Assembly (NCBI GenBank): GCA_016938035.1
Contig: JAFGVK010000173.1
Location: 1 to 41,267 of the forward strand
Reading direction: 5' to 3'
Length of the DNA stretch: 41,267 nt
From: Deltaproteobacteria bacterium
GTDB taxonomy: Bacteria > Myxococcota_A > UBA796 > GCA-2862545
Made by a program: the position numbers and the translations under genes. The notes under the pieces were generated by a model, which was given only the letters and a program-made list of their open reading frames with translations, was not told where the DNA came from and searched no databases. This document shows, piece by piece, positions 10,628-17,799 of this stretch. Each line of letters opens with the position of its first letter. Position 1 is the first letter of the stretch.

Positions 10628-11664
10628 CGTGCACCTCGGCTCAGGGTGTGCATGACGCGGAGGTCTTGCTCGTACAGGCTCTTGACCCTGTGGACGCCGG
10701 CCCACTGTGCCGCCATGCGGGTGGTGCCGAGGCCAAAGGCGATGCCGCTGACCTTGTTGGGGTCGTAGCCGAATTCCATGAACACCTTGGGGTGGATCAT
10801 CCCCGCCCCGAGGATGGTGACCCAGCCGGCCCCGTGGCAGGCGGAGCAGCCCGCCCCGCCGCAGACCGCGCAGGACAGGTCCACCCCGACGCTCGGCTCG
10901 GTGTAGGGGTAGAACTTCGGCTTGAAGCGGATTTTTCTGTCAGCGCCGTACAGGGAGCGGACGATGAAGGCCAGGATACCCTTGAGATGCGCGAAGGTGA
11001 TGCCCTCGTCGATCCACAGGCCCTCGAGCTGGTGGAACATCGCCAAGTGCGTCGCGTCGACCGCCTCGTTGCGGTACACCCGCCCGGCGGAGGCGATGCG
11101 GATCGGCAGCTTGGGGTGCCCGGAGAGCACCCGCGCCTGCACGGTGGTGGTGTGGGAGCGCAGCAGCCGCCCCCCGTTCACCCAGAAGGTGTCCTGCATG
11201 TCCCGCGCGGGGTGGTGCTCGGGGATGTTGAGGGCGTCGAAGTTGTAGTAGGGCTCCTCCACCTCAGGGCCGTCCACCAGCTCAAAGCCCAGGCGGCGCA
11301 GCACGTCGAGGCACTGGTTCTCCACCACGGTGAGGGGGTGACGGGCGCCCCTCCGGGGGGCGACCCCCGGCATGGAGAGGTCCGCCCACTCGGCGTCGAG
11401 GGCCGCGGTGAGGGCCGCCTGCTCCACCCGCCGCCTGGTCTGGTCCAGCGCCACCTCGATGCGCTCCTGGGCAGCGTGGACCGCCTGGGCGACGAGGGGG
11501 CGCTCGTCCGCGGGGACGTCCTTGAGCCCCTTGAGGGCCAGCTTGAGGGGGCTCTTCTTCCCGGTGTGTTTGCGGGCGAGCTCCTCTAGGGCTGCGGGCG
11601 AGTCGGCGGAGGAGAGCTCCGCCTGGAAGGCCTCCAGGATGGCATCAACATCGGGCCTGGACAC
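10624..11664 (-). CDS. pheS: Phenylalanyl-tRNA synthetase alpha subunit
   Basis: Catalytic class II synthetase subunit that forms Phe-adenylate and charges tRNA-Phe. The 346-residue protein has an N-terminal coiled-coil arm (residues about 1-90). The class II core follows: GFELVDGPEVEEPYYNFDAL, motif 2 with RVYRNEAVDATH, and motif 3 with GLGTTRMA. A CxxC-x4-CxxC zinc-type knuckle (CAVCGGAGCSAC) precedes the conserved GAGMIHP segment. The start is GTG at 11664 (VSRPDVDAILEAF), with AGGAG upstream at a good distance. The frame stays open further upstream, but that stretch is low-complexity and unlike PheS. It is the first gene of pheS-pheT-phosphatase, with a hairpin leader just upstream. Confidence 0.95.
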   Translation of the reverse strand: MSRPDVDAILEAFQAELSSADSPAALEELARKHTGKKSPLKLALKGLKDVPADERPLVAQAVHAAQERIEVALDQTRRRVEQAALTAALDAEWADLSMPGVAPRRGARHPLTVVENQCLDVLRRLGFELVDGPEVEEPYYNFDALNIPEHHPARDMQDTFWVNGGRLLRSHTTTVQARVLSGHPKLPIRIASAGRVYRNEAVDATHLAMFHQLEGLWIDEGITFAHLKGILAFIVRSLYGADRKIRFKPKFYPYTEPSVGVDLSCAVCGGAGCSACHGAGWVTILGAGMIHPKVFMEFGYDPNKVSGIAFGLGTTRMAAQWAGVHRVKSLYEQDLRVMHTLSRGAR

Positions 11665-11700
11665 GGCGACTCCTGGGTGAGGGTCAGACGCTCGCGATAA

Positions 11701-11732
11701 CCCGCCGGTGGCGCACCGTCCGCACCGGCGGG
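11701..11732 (-). promoter_or_regulatory. Leader hairpin upstream of pheS
   Basis: A perfect 10-bp inverted repeat (CCCGCCGGTG and CACCGGCGGG) with a 12-nt loop lies 37-68 nt upstream of the pheS GTG. pheST operons are often controlled by attenuation or T-boxes. I see no Phe-codon-rich leader peptide, no T-box sequence and no U-tract after the stem, so its role is unknown. It could equally be a structured 5' UTR or a protein-binding site. Confidence 0.4.
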
Positions 11733-12244
11733 GAGCCCAGCTAGGCATCGCGCCGACGACGCTGCCCAGCGCGGGGCCAACCCGCTGGGACGCAGGCGGC
11801 GCCCCCGCGCGGCAGCTCACGGACTGCTGCGCGGCCCGGAGCGCGGTCCGCCCGACCACCGCCCCAAGGCCCTCACCGCCGGACCGTCTTGGAGCGGTCC
11901 CGCGCAGGACGCGCGCGGGACCAGCCCTCCTGTCGAGAGGCTGCCGGTGCCCCTCAGGAGGCCTTGATCATCGTTGCGCCCATGCGGGTCACGCGGGGGG
12001 CCTCCGGCACGGGGTAGCGCCCGATCACGCAGGGGGAGAGGGGGCGGCAAGCCCCCAGCAGGGGGGGGATTGGGGGGGGACGCAGTCCCCGACCCCAACG
12101 GGGGATACGAAGGAGGGCGAAGCCCCCTTGGCGGCGGCCCTCAGGCCGGCGGAAATTTGGACATCAGCGCGCTGGCAGCACCCTCTCCCGCCGCCAGCAC
12201 GGCAAGCGGTGAGCCGACCATGGGCCAACGACCATCAGGGCCCC
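11733..12244. other. Non-coding stretch between the pheST unit and the small membrane protein gene
   Basis: No convincing gene on either strand. The frames that stay open are low-complexity and Pro/Arg/Gly-rich. It contains a GC hairpin around 11808-11833 (GCGCGGCAG and CTGCTGCGC arms), a run of G-tracts and three short hairpins between 12031 and 12130 (listed separately). A minus-strand frame from 12028 to the TGA at 11954-11956 ends in RMGATMIKAS. It has no start signal and no family I recognise. Confidence 0.5.
12040..12129. repeat. Array of three short G/C hairpins separated by G-tracts
   Basis: Three tandem hairpins of the same style occur here. The first is GGGGGC-ggcaa-GCCCCC at 12040-12056. 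The second is GGGGAC-gca-GTCCCC at 12076-12090. The third is AAGGAGGGC-gaa-GCCCCCTT at 12110-12129, with one mismatch. They are joined by runs of eight G at 12061-12068 and 12072-12079, which could form a G-quadruplex on the plus strand. This looks like an intergenic repeat family or a structured RNA or terminator region. No coding function is visible. Confidence 0.5.
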
Positions 12245-12583
12245 TCAGAACGCCCCGTCCGCCACCATCAGGCCGATCATCACCGCGTACAGGCCCAGGT
12301 AGAGCGCCAGGAAGGTGAGGATCAGGATCAGGTACACCCCGCTGATCGCGCCGCTCACCATCGCCACGTTGGCGTAGGCCCTGGCCTCTGGATCGTCGGA
12401 CTCCCCCGCGCTCCGGCCGAACCACACCGCGAGGATCGCCGGGATCACCGCGGCGAGGGTGGTGGTCTGGCAGGTGCACCAGCCGAACAGCGCGAGCGTC
12501 ATGGCGAGGATCCCCAGCCAAGCGCCAGTCTGTGCTTTCCGCGCGGCGCGCTCCGGGGGCAGCTCGTTGTAGGCGGCTTCCAC
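12245..12583 (-). CDS. Small integral membrane protein, unknown function
   Basis: A 112-residue protein with an amphipathic N-terminus (EAAYNELPPERAARKAQTG), then two hydrophobic pairs. LGILAMTLALFGW and TTLAAVIPAILAVWFG come first, then a charged loop (GESDDPEARAYA), then VSGAISGVYLILILTF and LALYLGLYAVMIGL. The layout resembles small four-helix DUF4190-type membrane proteins, but I cannot assign a family. I chose the GTG at 12583 because GAGGAG lies 7 nt upstream. A GTG at 12658 in the same frame has no ribosome binding site. The gene is divergent from dusA, with 120 nt between them. Confidence 0.65.
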   Translation of the reverse strand: MEAAYNELPPERAARKAQTGAWLGILAMTLALFGWCTCQTTTLAAVIPAILAVWFGRSAGESDDPEARAYANVAMVSGAISGVYLILILTFLALYLGLYAVMIGLMVADGAF

Positions 12584-12703
12584 GATCTCACTCCTCGTCC
12601 CCAGGGAGGGGATCGCGACACTGTAGCTGATTCCGCCCGCCTCTGTGCTCCCCGTCACGCGCAGGGATTTGACAGCGCCGGCGGGTCGCGCGAGAGAGGG
12701 CGC

Positions 12704-13684
12704 ATGAGCACTCGCGGAACCCTACGCCCCCTCTCGGTGGCGCCCATGATGGAGCGAACAGACCGGCACCAGCGGGTCTTTCTCCGCGCTATCACCCAGC
12801 ACACCCTCCTCTACACCGAGATGCTGCACGCGCGCGCCGTGATCCACGGGGACCGCGACCGGCTGCTCGCCTACGATCCAGTGGAGCATCCCCTCTCGCT
12901 CCAATTGGGGGGGAGCGACCCTGAGATCCTCGCCGAGGCTGCCCGCATCGCAGAGGGCTACGGCTTCGACGAGATCAACCTGAACGTGGGCTGCCCTTCG
13001 GACAGGGTGCAGCAGGGGGAATTTGGCGCCTGGCTGATGGCGCACCCGGACCGGGTCGCGCGCTGCGTCGAGGCGATGCGCGGGGCGGTGGCCGTGCCGA
13101 TCACGGTGAAGCACCGGATCGGCATCGACGAGATCGACCGGTACGAGGACATGATCCACTTCGTCGACACCGTCGCGGGGGCGGGGGCCGATCGCTTCAC
13201 GGTCCACGCGCGCAAGGCGTGGCTCCAGGGGCTGTCTCCCAAGGAGAACCGCACCGTGCCCCCGCTGCGCTACCCTGAGGTCTGGCGGCTCAAGGAGGAG
13301 CGGCCTGGTTTGGAGGTGGAGATCAACGGGGGGATCGTGACCATGGACCAGGCCGCGGAGCACCTGGGCCACGTGGACGCGGTGATGATCGGGCGGGCGG
13401 CGATCGACAACCCCTGGATCTTCGCGGCGGCCGACCAGCGCTTCTTTGACGCTGGCAACGCAATCCCCGACAGGGAGCAGGTGGTGCTGCGCCTGTTGCC
13501 CTACCTTGAGGCGCAGCTCGCGGCGGGGGAGCGCTTCGTCCACCTCACCAGGCACATGGCCCCGCTGTTCGCCGGGCAGCCGGGGGCGGGGCGGTGGCGG
13601 CGGCTGATCGGCGAGAACGCCAGGCTCGGCCCCGCGGACTCCATCGCGCGGTTGGTGGCGGGGCTGGCGGGGATGAGGGCCTAG
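12704..13684 (+). CDS. dusA: tRNA-dihydrouridine synthase (DusA-type)
   Basis: FMN-dependent enzyme that reduces uridines in the tRNA D-loop (U20/U20a in the DusA class) with NADPH. The 326-residue protein has the usual length and the TIM-barrel signatures: SVAPMMERTDRHQRVFLR at the start, QLGGSDPE, the catalytic Cys motif INLNVGCPSDRVQQGEFGAW, VKHRIGIDE, FTVHARKAWLQGLSPKENR (characteristic of DusA), EINGGI and AVMIGRAAIDNPW. The ATG at 12704 follows a GAGAGGG purine stretch. A longer open frame upstream of 12704 does not look like protein. It is transcribed alone; the next gene starts 175 nt downstream. Confidence 0.95.
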   Translation: MSTRGTLRPLSVAPMMERTDRHQRVFLRAITQHTLLYTEMLHARAVIHGDRDRLLAYDPVEHPLSLQLGGSDPEILAEAARIAEGYGFDEINLNVGCPSDRVQQGEFGAWLMAHPDRVARCVEAMRGAVAVPITVKHRIGIDEIDRYEDMIHFVDTVAGAGADRFTVHARKAWLQGLSPKENRTVPPLRYPEVWRLKEERPGLEVEINGGIVTMDQAAEHLGHVDAVMIGRAAIDNPWIFAAADQRFFDAGNAIPDREQVVLRLLPYLEAQLAAGERFVHLTRHMAPLFAGQPGAGRWRRLIGENARLGPADSIARLVAGLAGMRA

Positions 13685-13859
13685 GTCTAGGACCACTGTT
13701 CCCCTGCAACGTCACCTCTGCCTCTTGCGTCACGCGGCGCGGATCGCTCGCAGGGGGCGAGGGAGGGCGCCGCGGCGCCTCCAACCTCGCAAGCTGCCAC
13801 CGCGCTGGTGACATACCTCTGGAAATTGGGTTATCCCCGCAGGCTTCCCAGGAGATTGG

Positions 13860-14267
13860 ATGGCCACCGTTCGCCAGCAGATCAACGTCGCCGTAGCCCC
13901 CAGGGCGGTGTGGCGCGCCTTCACCACCGCCGAGGGGCTCAGCTCGTGGTGGGTCGACGACGCAAGGGTCGACGCGCGCGAAGGGGGGCGGGTGGTGGTC
14001 CGCACCGAGGACGACGAGGGCGAGCAGGTAGAGGAGCGGGGCATCTTCCACGAGTACCGCCCCGCCCGCCGCCTCGCGATCGCTTGGGACCCAGGCGCCT
14101 CCGTGGCCCTCGCCAGCACCAGGCTAGAGATCACCCTCGCCCGCGACGGGAAGGAGACCCGGGTGGTCCTGATCCAGAGCGGGGTGAAGGACGAGCTGCT
14201 GGAGGAGAGCGAGAAGACCTGGCGGCAGGCGCTCCGCGGGCTTCGAGACGCGCTAGAGGCGGAGTAG
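13860..14267 (+). CDS. SRPBCC / AHSA1-domain protein
   Basis: A 135-residue protein of the START/Bet v1-like superfamily, AHSA1 group. QQINVAVAPRAVWRAFTTAEGLSSWW is the typical opening, followed by a beta-rich sheet (GGRVVV, GIFHEYRPARRLAIAW) and a long C-terminal helix (ESEKTWRQALRGLRDALE). Members bind small hydrophobic ligands or act as co-chaperones; the ligand is unknown here. It is cytoplasmic, with no signal peptide. The ATG at 13860 has AGGAG 7 nt upstream. It stands alone on the plus strand, convergent with the LysM gene. Confidence 0.85.
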   Translation: MATVRQQINVAVAPRAVWRAFTTAEGLSSWWVDDARVDAREGGRVVVRTEDDEGEQVEERGIFHEYRPARRLAIAWDPGASVALASTRLEITLARDGKETRVVLIQSGVKDELLEESEKTWRQALRGLRDALEAE

Positions 14268-14377
14268 GCGCCAGCCTCGCGGGCACCTGGGAGTGCGCGC
14301 CGCCCCCAGGAGCGCTGCTCCGCCGGGGGGCCGCGTCCCCGGGTCCGAGACCCGGCGGACCTGAGGCGGGTTGGGGC

Positions 14378-15040
14378 TCACCGCTCGATCTGATCCGCGT
14401 CTACCACGATGTCGGCCAGCACCGGGACCTCCAGCACCTGCCCCGGGCGGAGGCGGTCGAGGGCGGTGTCGGGGTTGTAGGACTCCAGGACCCACACCGG
14501 CACCCCCTGCTCCTGCTTGGCGATCGACCACGCGGTATCCCCGGTGCGGACGGTGTAGGTGGCGGTGCCCACCTCTCCCCCCCTGCTGGAGAGGTAGCGG
14601 CGCAGCCTCCCCTCGGCGTGCTGCTCGCGCGCCCGCTCCACTGAGGCCAGCGCCTCGGCGCTGCCGGTGAGGAGCACCTCGGTGCCCACCGGGTAGCGGC
14701 CCTCCAGATCCAGCCCGGAGCGCTCGGCCACCCGCTCGATGGGCTCCTCGGCCCAGCGGGCGAAGTGGGCCAGGGTCTCGCCCCGGCGGAGGGCGTAGGA
14801 CCTGGTCTCCTCGGTGAGCACCGCCTCACCGCCCAGCACCAGCACCGTCTCTGAGGCGGAGGGTGCGAGGGGCTCTGGCTCGGGGAGGGGCTCCCACAGG
14901 GCCGCGAATTCCTCGGTCTGCACGGGCTGCTCGTCGAGGAGGTCCACCGAGAGCCGGGCCACCTCGGTGTCCTGGGGGGGGCTGGTCGGGGCACAGGCGC
15001 TCAGGGCCAGGGCGATCAGGGCGATGGTGCGGCTCGTCAT
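14378..15040 (-). CDS. LysM-domain lipoprotein
   Basis: A 220-residue lipoprotein (MTSRTIALIALALSACAP, lipobox LSAC). After a Pro/Glu-rich linker it has a divergent LysM-like module (ALRRGETLAHFARWAEEPIE, residues about 90-140). Near the C-terminus it has a clear LysM (YTVRTGDTAWSIAKQ then LRPGQVLEVPV). LysM modules bind the GlcNAc-containing glycan of peptidoglycan, so the protein likely links the outer membrane to the cell wall. No catalytic domain is present. The ATG at 15040 has AGGAGGT 4-10 nt upstream, which fixes the start. An open frame further upstream is not protein-like. Confidence 0.85.
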   Translation of the reverse strand: MTSRTIALIALALSACAPTSPPQDTEVARLSVDLLDEQPVQTEEFAALWEPLPEPEPLAPSASETVLVLGGEAVLTEETRSYALRRGETLAHFARWAEEPIERVAERSGLDLEGRYPVGTEVLLTGSAEALASVERAREQHAEGRLRRYLSSRGGEVGTATYTVRTGDTAWSIAKQEQGVPVWVLESYNPDTALDRLRPGQVLEVPVLADIVVDADQIER

Positions 15041-15052
15041 GGGGACCTCCTC

Positions 15053-15072
15053 TCGACCAACATCGGTCGACC
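15053..15072. promoter_or_regulatory. Repeated GGTCGA motif upstream of the LysM gene
   Basis: TCGACC at 15053-15058 and GGTCGACC at 15065-15072 form an inverted repeat with a 6-nt spacer, and the second half is itself an 8-bp palindrome. It lies 13-32 nt upstream of the LysM lipoprotein ATG in a stretch of lower GC than its surroundings. It could be an operator or a 5'-UTR hairpin close to the ribosome binding site. No function is known. Confidence 0.3.
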
Positions 15073-15173
15073 AGTGGTAGTGCATGGACCGTGCCACAGT
15101 GCTTTCGGTCAACCGGACCAGACGTGCCGGCAATAACGACTGTTGTATCGTCAGTGTGCTCTGGCGACCGAAT

Positions 15174-15923
15174 CTACGGATCAGCGATTTGACCTGGCGC
15201 GACAGATGCGCACACCACGGGACGCAGCCGCTCCACCAGCGCCGGCCCCACCCCGCGCACACGGACCAGCGCGTCCGGCGAGGCGAAGGGACCGTGCTCG
15301 GCCCGGTCCACCACGATCCGCGCCGCCAAGACCGCTCCCACCCCCGGGAGCCGCTCCAGCTCCCCCGCGGTGGCCAGGTTCAGGTCCAGCGGCGGCGCCT
15401 CTGCGGGGAGGGTGAGGTAGGGGCTCAGCGCCTCCACCCCCCGCGGGCTGAGGCCGGGGACCTGGGCCAGGTCGCTCAGCGAGCGGAACGGTCCGAGGGA
15501 CGCTCTGGTCTCGATCACCGCGCGGGCGGTGGCCTCTCCCACCCCTGGGAGCGCGCTCAGGGCGTGAAGATCCGCGGTGTTAGGGTCCACCGGCAGGCCC
15601 ACCAGCAGCGGGTCCGAGGCGGGCTCCACGTGGACCCCGTCCCGCCCCACCACCACCCTGTCCCCCGGGAACAGCGGGGTGTCCGGGCCCTCGCCGCCCC
15701 CGGCGACCCGCAGCGCCTCGGCGACGGTGAGCGGAGACAGGGCGTAGTAGCCGGGGCGCGCCACCTCACCGCGCACCTCGATCAGCTCGGTGTTCTGGGG
15801 AACAGAGACGTGTCGAAGCGCTACCGCGAGGGCCCCGCTCAGCAGCAACAGCGCGACAGGCCCGACCCACCGCGGCCCCCGCTGAGGGCGGTCGCGGCGG
15901 AAGGATGGGCCCTCACCGCCCAA
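15174..15923 (-). CDS. ComEA-like protein: membrane anchor, SLBB and two helix-hairpin-helix domains
   Basis: About 249 residues. A membrane anchor (WVGPVALLLLSGALAVAL, residues about 22-39) is followed by an SLBB domain (IEVRGEVARPGYYAL to GDRVVVG). Two (HhH)2 DNA-binding units follow: VDPNTADLHALSALPGVGEATARAV and LNLATAGELERLPGVGAVLAARIV, each with its second hairpin (VPGLSP; VRGVGP). ComEA binds incoming double-stranded DNA at the membrane during natural transformation. The usual form has SLBB plus a single (HhH)2, so this one is extended. No ATG or GTG fits. TTG at 15923, inside the tsaE 3' end after GAAGAGGG, is my best start, giving an 11-nt overlap. The start is uncertain by a few codons. 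No ComEC is in the window. Confidence 0.75.
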   Translation of the reverse strand: MGGEGPSFRRDRPQRGPRWVGPVALLLLSGALAVALRHVSVPQNTELIEVRGEVARPGYYALSPLTVAEALRVAGGGEGPDTPLFPGDRVVVGRDGVHVEPASDPLLVGLPVDPNTADLHALSALPGVGEATARAVIETRASLGPFRSLSDLAQVPGLSPRGVEALSPYLTLPAEAPPLDLNLATAGELERLPGVGAVLAARIVVDRAEHGPFASPDALVRVRGVGPALVERLRPVVCASVAPGQIADP

Positions 15924-16371
15924 GACCCTCTTCCAGCGGCCTGTGTGCCGGCCCAGTGGACCGCAGGTGGAGCACCCGGTGGTCCTCCACCTCCTCGAAG
16001 CGGATCTCCAGGTGATCCGAGGGGAAGATCTCCGGGAAGCGGTCGGCCCACTCGAACAGGGTGAGGCCATCCCCCTCCATCAGCTCGTCGAGCCCTAGCT
16101 GCTCCACCTCGCTCTCGTCCCCCAGGCGGTACAGATCGGCGTGCCACAGGGGCAGGCGCCCCCCGGTGTGGGCCTGGACGATGACGAAGGTGGGGGACTG
16201 CACGCGGGTCTGTACCCCCAGCCCCTCCCCGACCCCTCGGGCGAACAGGGTCTTTCCCGCGCCCAGATCGCCGATCAGCAGAACCACGGTCCCGGGGGCT
16301 GCCAGCGCCCCCAGGCGGACGCCCAGCGCATAGGTCTCCTCCGGCGAACGCGCGACTACCGACACCCCCAT
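15913..16371 (-). CDS. tsaE: tRNA t6A biosynthesis ATPase TsaE
   Basis: A 152-residue P-loop ATPase that works with TsaB and TsaD in forming N6-threonylcarbamoyladenosine at A37 of ANN-decoding tRNAs. Its motifs are Walker A GDLGAGKT, SPTFVIVQAH, the HADLYRL motif, and LFEWADRFPEIFP near the end, as in TsaE proteins. The ATG at 16371 overlaps the stop of the upstream small membrane protein by 1 nt (TGATG). The 3' end overlaps the ComEA-like gene. Partners tsaB and tsaD are not in this window. Confidence 0.95.
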   Translation of the reverse strand: MGVSVVARSPEETYALGVRLGALAAPGTVVLLIGDLGAGKTLFARGVGEGLGVQTRVQSPTFVIVQAHTGGRLPLWHADLYRLGDESEVEQLGLDELMEGDGLTLFEWADRFPEIFPSDHLEIRFEEVEDHRVLHLRSTGPAHRPLEEGLGR

Positions 16372-16685
16372 CAGCGCCTCCACCGCACCGCGGCCAGGAT
16401 GAGGCTGGCCCATCCGCCCATCACCAGCGGGAGGGTCAGCAAGCTCACCGCCCGCGAGAGCCAGAGGAAGGGCAGGGGGGCGTTCGCGAACTGGAAGGCG
16501 AGCGCCACGGCGGCCGAGCTGATCCCGCCGATCAGGTCGGCCAGGCCCAGCAGGGCGGCGCCAGCGATCATCGCGCGGCCAGCGCTCTTCGAGTAGCGGA
16601 GCAGCCCCACCCCCGCGGCGGCCACCAGCGCCCACAGCAGCAGGTTTCCCAGCGTCCACAGGGAGGACATCGCCAGAGAGAGCAT
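16371..16685 (-). CDS. Small membrane protein (104 aa), unknown function
   Basis: It has three or four hydrophobic helices: TLGNLLLWALVAAAGVGLL, AMIAGAALLGLADLIGG, AAVALAFQF and LLTLPLVMGGWASLILAAV. I recognise no family. Two starts are possible: GTG at 16688, giving a 4-nt overlap with the upstream stop, or ATG at 16685. GGAGG lies 7 nt before the ATG and only 4 nt before the GTG, so I prefer ATG. It lies between another small membrane protein gene and tsaE in a tightly packed unit. Confidence 0.65.
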   Translation of the reverse strand: MLSLAMSSLWTLGNLLLWALVAAAGVGLLRYSKSAGRAMIAGAALLGLADLIGGISSAAVALAFQFANAPLPFLWLSRAVSLLTLPLVMGGWASLILAAVRWRR

Positions 16686-17014
16686 CACGCGACCTCCCCG
16701 CCGACGCGCCCGGCGAAGGCAGCCCCCACCAGCGCAGCCACACCGAGCAGCCTCCCGAGCAGCAGCCCAAAACGGATCGGGGTGTGCAGGGTGCTGTAGA
16801 GGTCAAAGTCGAGGAAGCGGGTGCCGAGCATCGGCCACGCCACCCCCAGCACCTGCACCAGCAGCAGGGCGACGAGGCTGCCAGCGAGCAGGCCCGCGGC
16901 GGCCCGATCGCGGGTGGTGAGCAGGCCGGCGCCGATCAGCCCCGCGAAGAGCACCAACCACACGGGGACGGCGAACAGCAGGCTCACCAACAACTCGGCG
17001 ACGGGGAAGTACAT
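16685..17014 (-). CDS. Small membrane protein (109 aa), unknown function
   Basis: Three hydrophobic helices (AELLVSLLFAVPVWLVLFAG, AAGLLAGSLVALLLVQVLG and LLLGRLLGVAALVGAAF) with short polar loops. I recognise no family. The ATG at 17014 (MYFPVAELL) opens the hydrophobic part; no clear Shine-Dalgarno is visible. An in-frame start at 17083 would add a Cys-rich, unmembrane-like stretch and run into the divergent gene's ribosome binding site, so I rejected it. It heads a run with the next membrane protein, tsaE and the ComEA-like gene. Confidence 0.6.
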   Translation of the reverse strand: MYFPVAELLVSLLFAVPVWLVLFAGLIGAGLLTTRDRAAAGLLAGSLVALLLVQVLGVAWPMLGTRFLDFDLYSTLHTPIRFGLLLGRLLGVAALVGAAFAGRVGGEVA

Positions 17015-17081
17015 CAGACGTCCGGGGAGAGAGGCACACTCTATCCGAAAACAAGGATAATAGGAGCGGCAGGAGGTGCCC

Positions 17082-17756
17082 ATGCCCCTGTGGCTTCCCG
17101 TCGCCCTGCTCGCCAGCGCTCTCGCTCAGGACCCCTCGACGGCGTCCTCGGCCCAGCCGCTCACCGCAGAGCGGCTGCAGGACATGCGTGCCTATCGCAC
17201 CGAGCACCTCCGGGTGTCTTCCTACTCCGAGCTGGTGGGGGGGGGCAGCAACATGTCCCCGACGCTCGGGGTGGGGCTGATGCAGGTGGGCACGGATCCT
17301 ATCCGCACGGTGCGGTCGTGGGCGATCTACCAGGGGCCCGCCCAGATGCCGGTGCCCGCTTTTTACAGGGCGGTGGGCGACGTGCAGACCGCCGAGCTGC
17401 TGGAGGGGCGGATCCAGAGCCACCGCATCGCGTCCAACCTGCTCTATGGGGTGGGGCTAGCGAGCGGGCTGGCCACCGCGTTCAGCGTCTACGCCATGTC
17501 GCACGAGACCTCCGCGGATCAGCTCATCACCTGGCAGCGGGTGGCGACCACAGGCCTGGTGGGGATGGTGGTGGGCCTGTCGGCGGGGGGGCTGCCGGCC
17601 TCTCGGGCCGAGCGGCTGGTGCGCGACCCCTCAGTGACCCTCACCCCCGGCGAGGCGCAGCGGATGGCCGACGGGTACAACGAGGCCCTGCGGGTGCGGC
17701 TGGGGATGAACCCAGAGGACGCGGCCAGGGTGGAGCTCTCCGAGGGCGGGAACTGA
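17082..17756 (+). CDS. Exported hypothetical protein (224 aa)
   Basis: The signal peptide is MPLWLPVALLASALAQ, with a likely cleavage before DPST. The mature part has a conserved-looking acidic/aromatic start (RTEHLRVSSYSELVGGGSN), then two hydrophobic segments. These are NLLYGVGLASGLATAFSVYA and VATTGLVGMVVGLSAGGL, followed by a helical tail (LTPGEAQRMADGYNEALRVRL). I do not recognise a family. The ATG at 17082 has a perfect AGGAGG 5 nt upstream, which excludes the GTG at 17076. A run of nine G (17237-17245) lies inside the gene. It is divergent from the small membrane protein gene, with 67 nt between them. Confidence 0.7.
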   Translation: MPLWLPVALLASALAQDPSTASSAQPLTAERLQDMRAYRTEHLRVSSYSELVGGGSNMSPTLGVGLMQVGTDPIRTVRSWAIYQGPAQMPVPAFYRAVGDVQTAELLEGRIQSHRIASNLLYGVGLASGLATAFSVYAMSHETSADQLITWQRVATTGLVGMVVGLSAGGLPASRAERLVRDPSVTLTPGEAQRMADGYNEALRVRLGMNPEDAARVELSEGGN

Positions 17757-17772
17757 CGCTGCCGCGGCGGCA

Positions 17773-17789
17773 CCGCGCCTCCAGGGCGG
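17773..17789. terminator. GC hairpin between convergent genes
   Basis: CCGCGCC, loop TCCA, GGGCGG, with one bulged G, sits in the 43-nt gap between the convergent genes ending at 17756 and 17800. It has no U-tract on either strand. It is a plausible bidirectional terminator by position, but weakly supported. Confidence 0.3.
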
Positions 17790-17799
17790 CGGCGCGGCC

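Noticed and set aside
11954-12028. Minus-strand tail ending RMGATMIKAS that looks like a protein C-terminus
   Set aside because: Only about 24 codons, preceded by the hairpin array, with no start signal and no family recognised; chance is likely.
11708-12703. N-terminal extension of dusA by 332 codons
   Set aside because: The extension crosses intergenic hairpins and the antisense of a membrane protein gene. DusA similarity begins at the ATG at 12704, giving the normal length.
13766-13779. 14-bp perfect palindrome GGCGCCGCGGCGCC downstream of dusA
   Set aside because: Short GC palindromes are expected at this base composition. It has no loop or T-run to act as a terminator, and no second copy was noticed.
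17076-17081. GTG at 17076 as start of the exported protein
   Set aside because: It overlaps the perfect AGGAGG that serves the ATG at 17082, and the signal peptide begins at that ATG.
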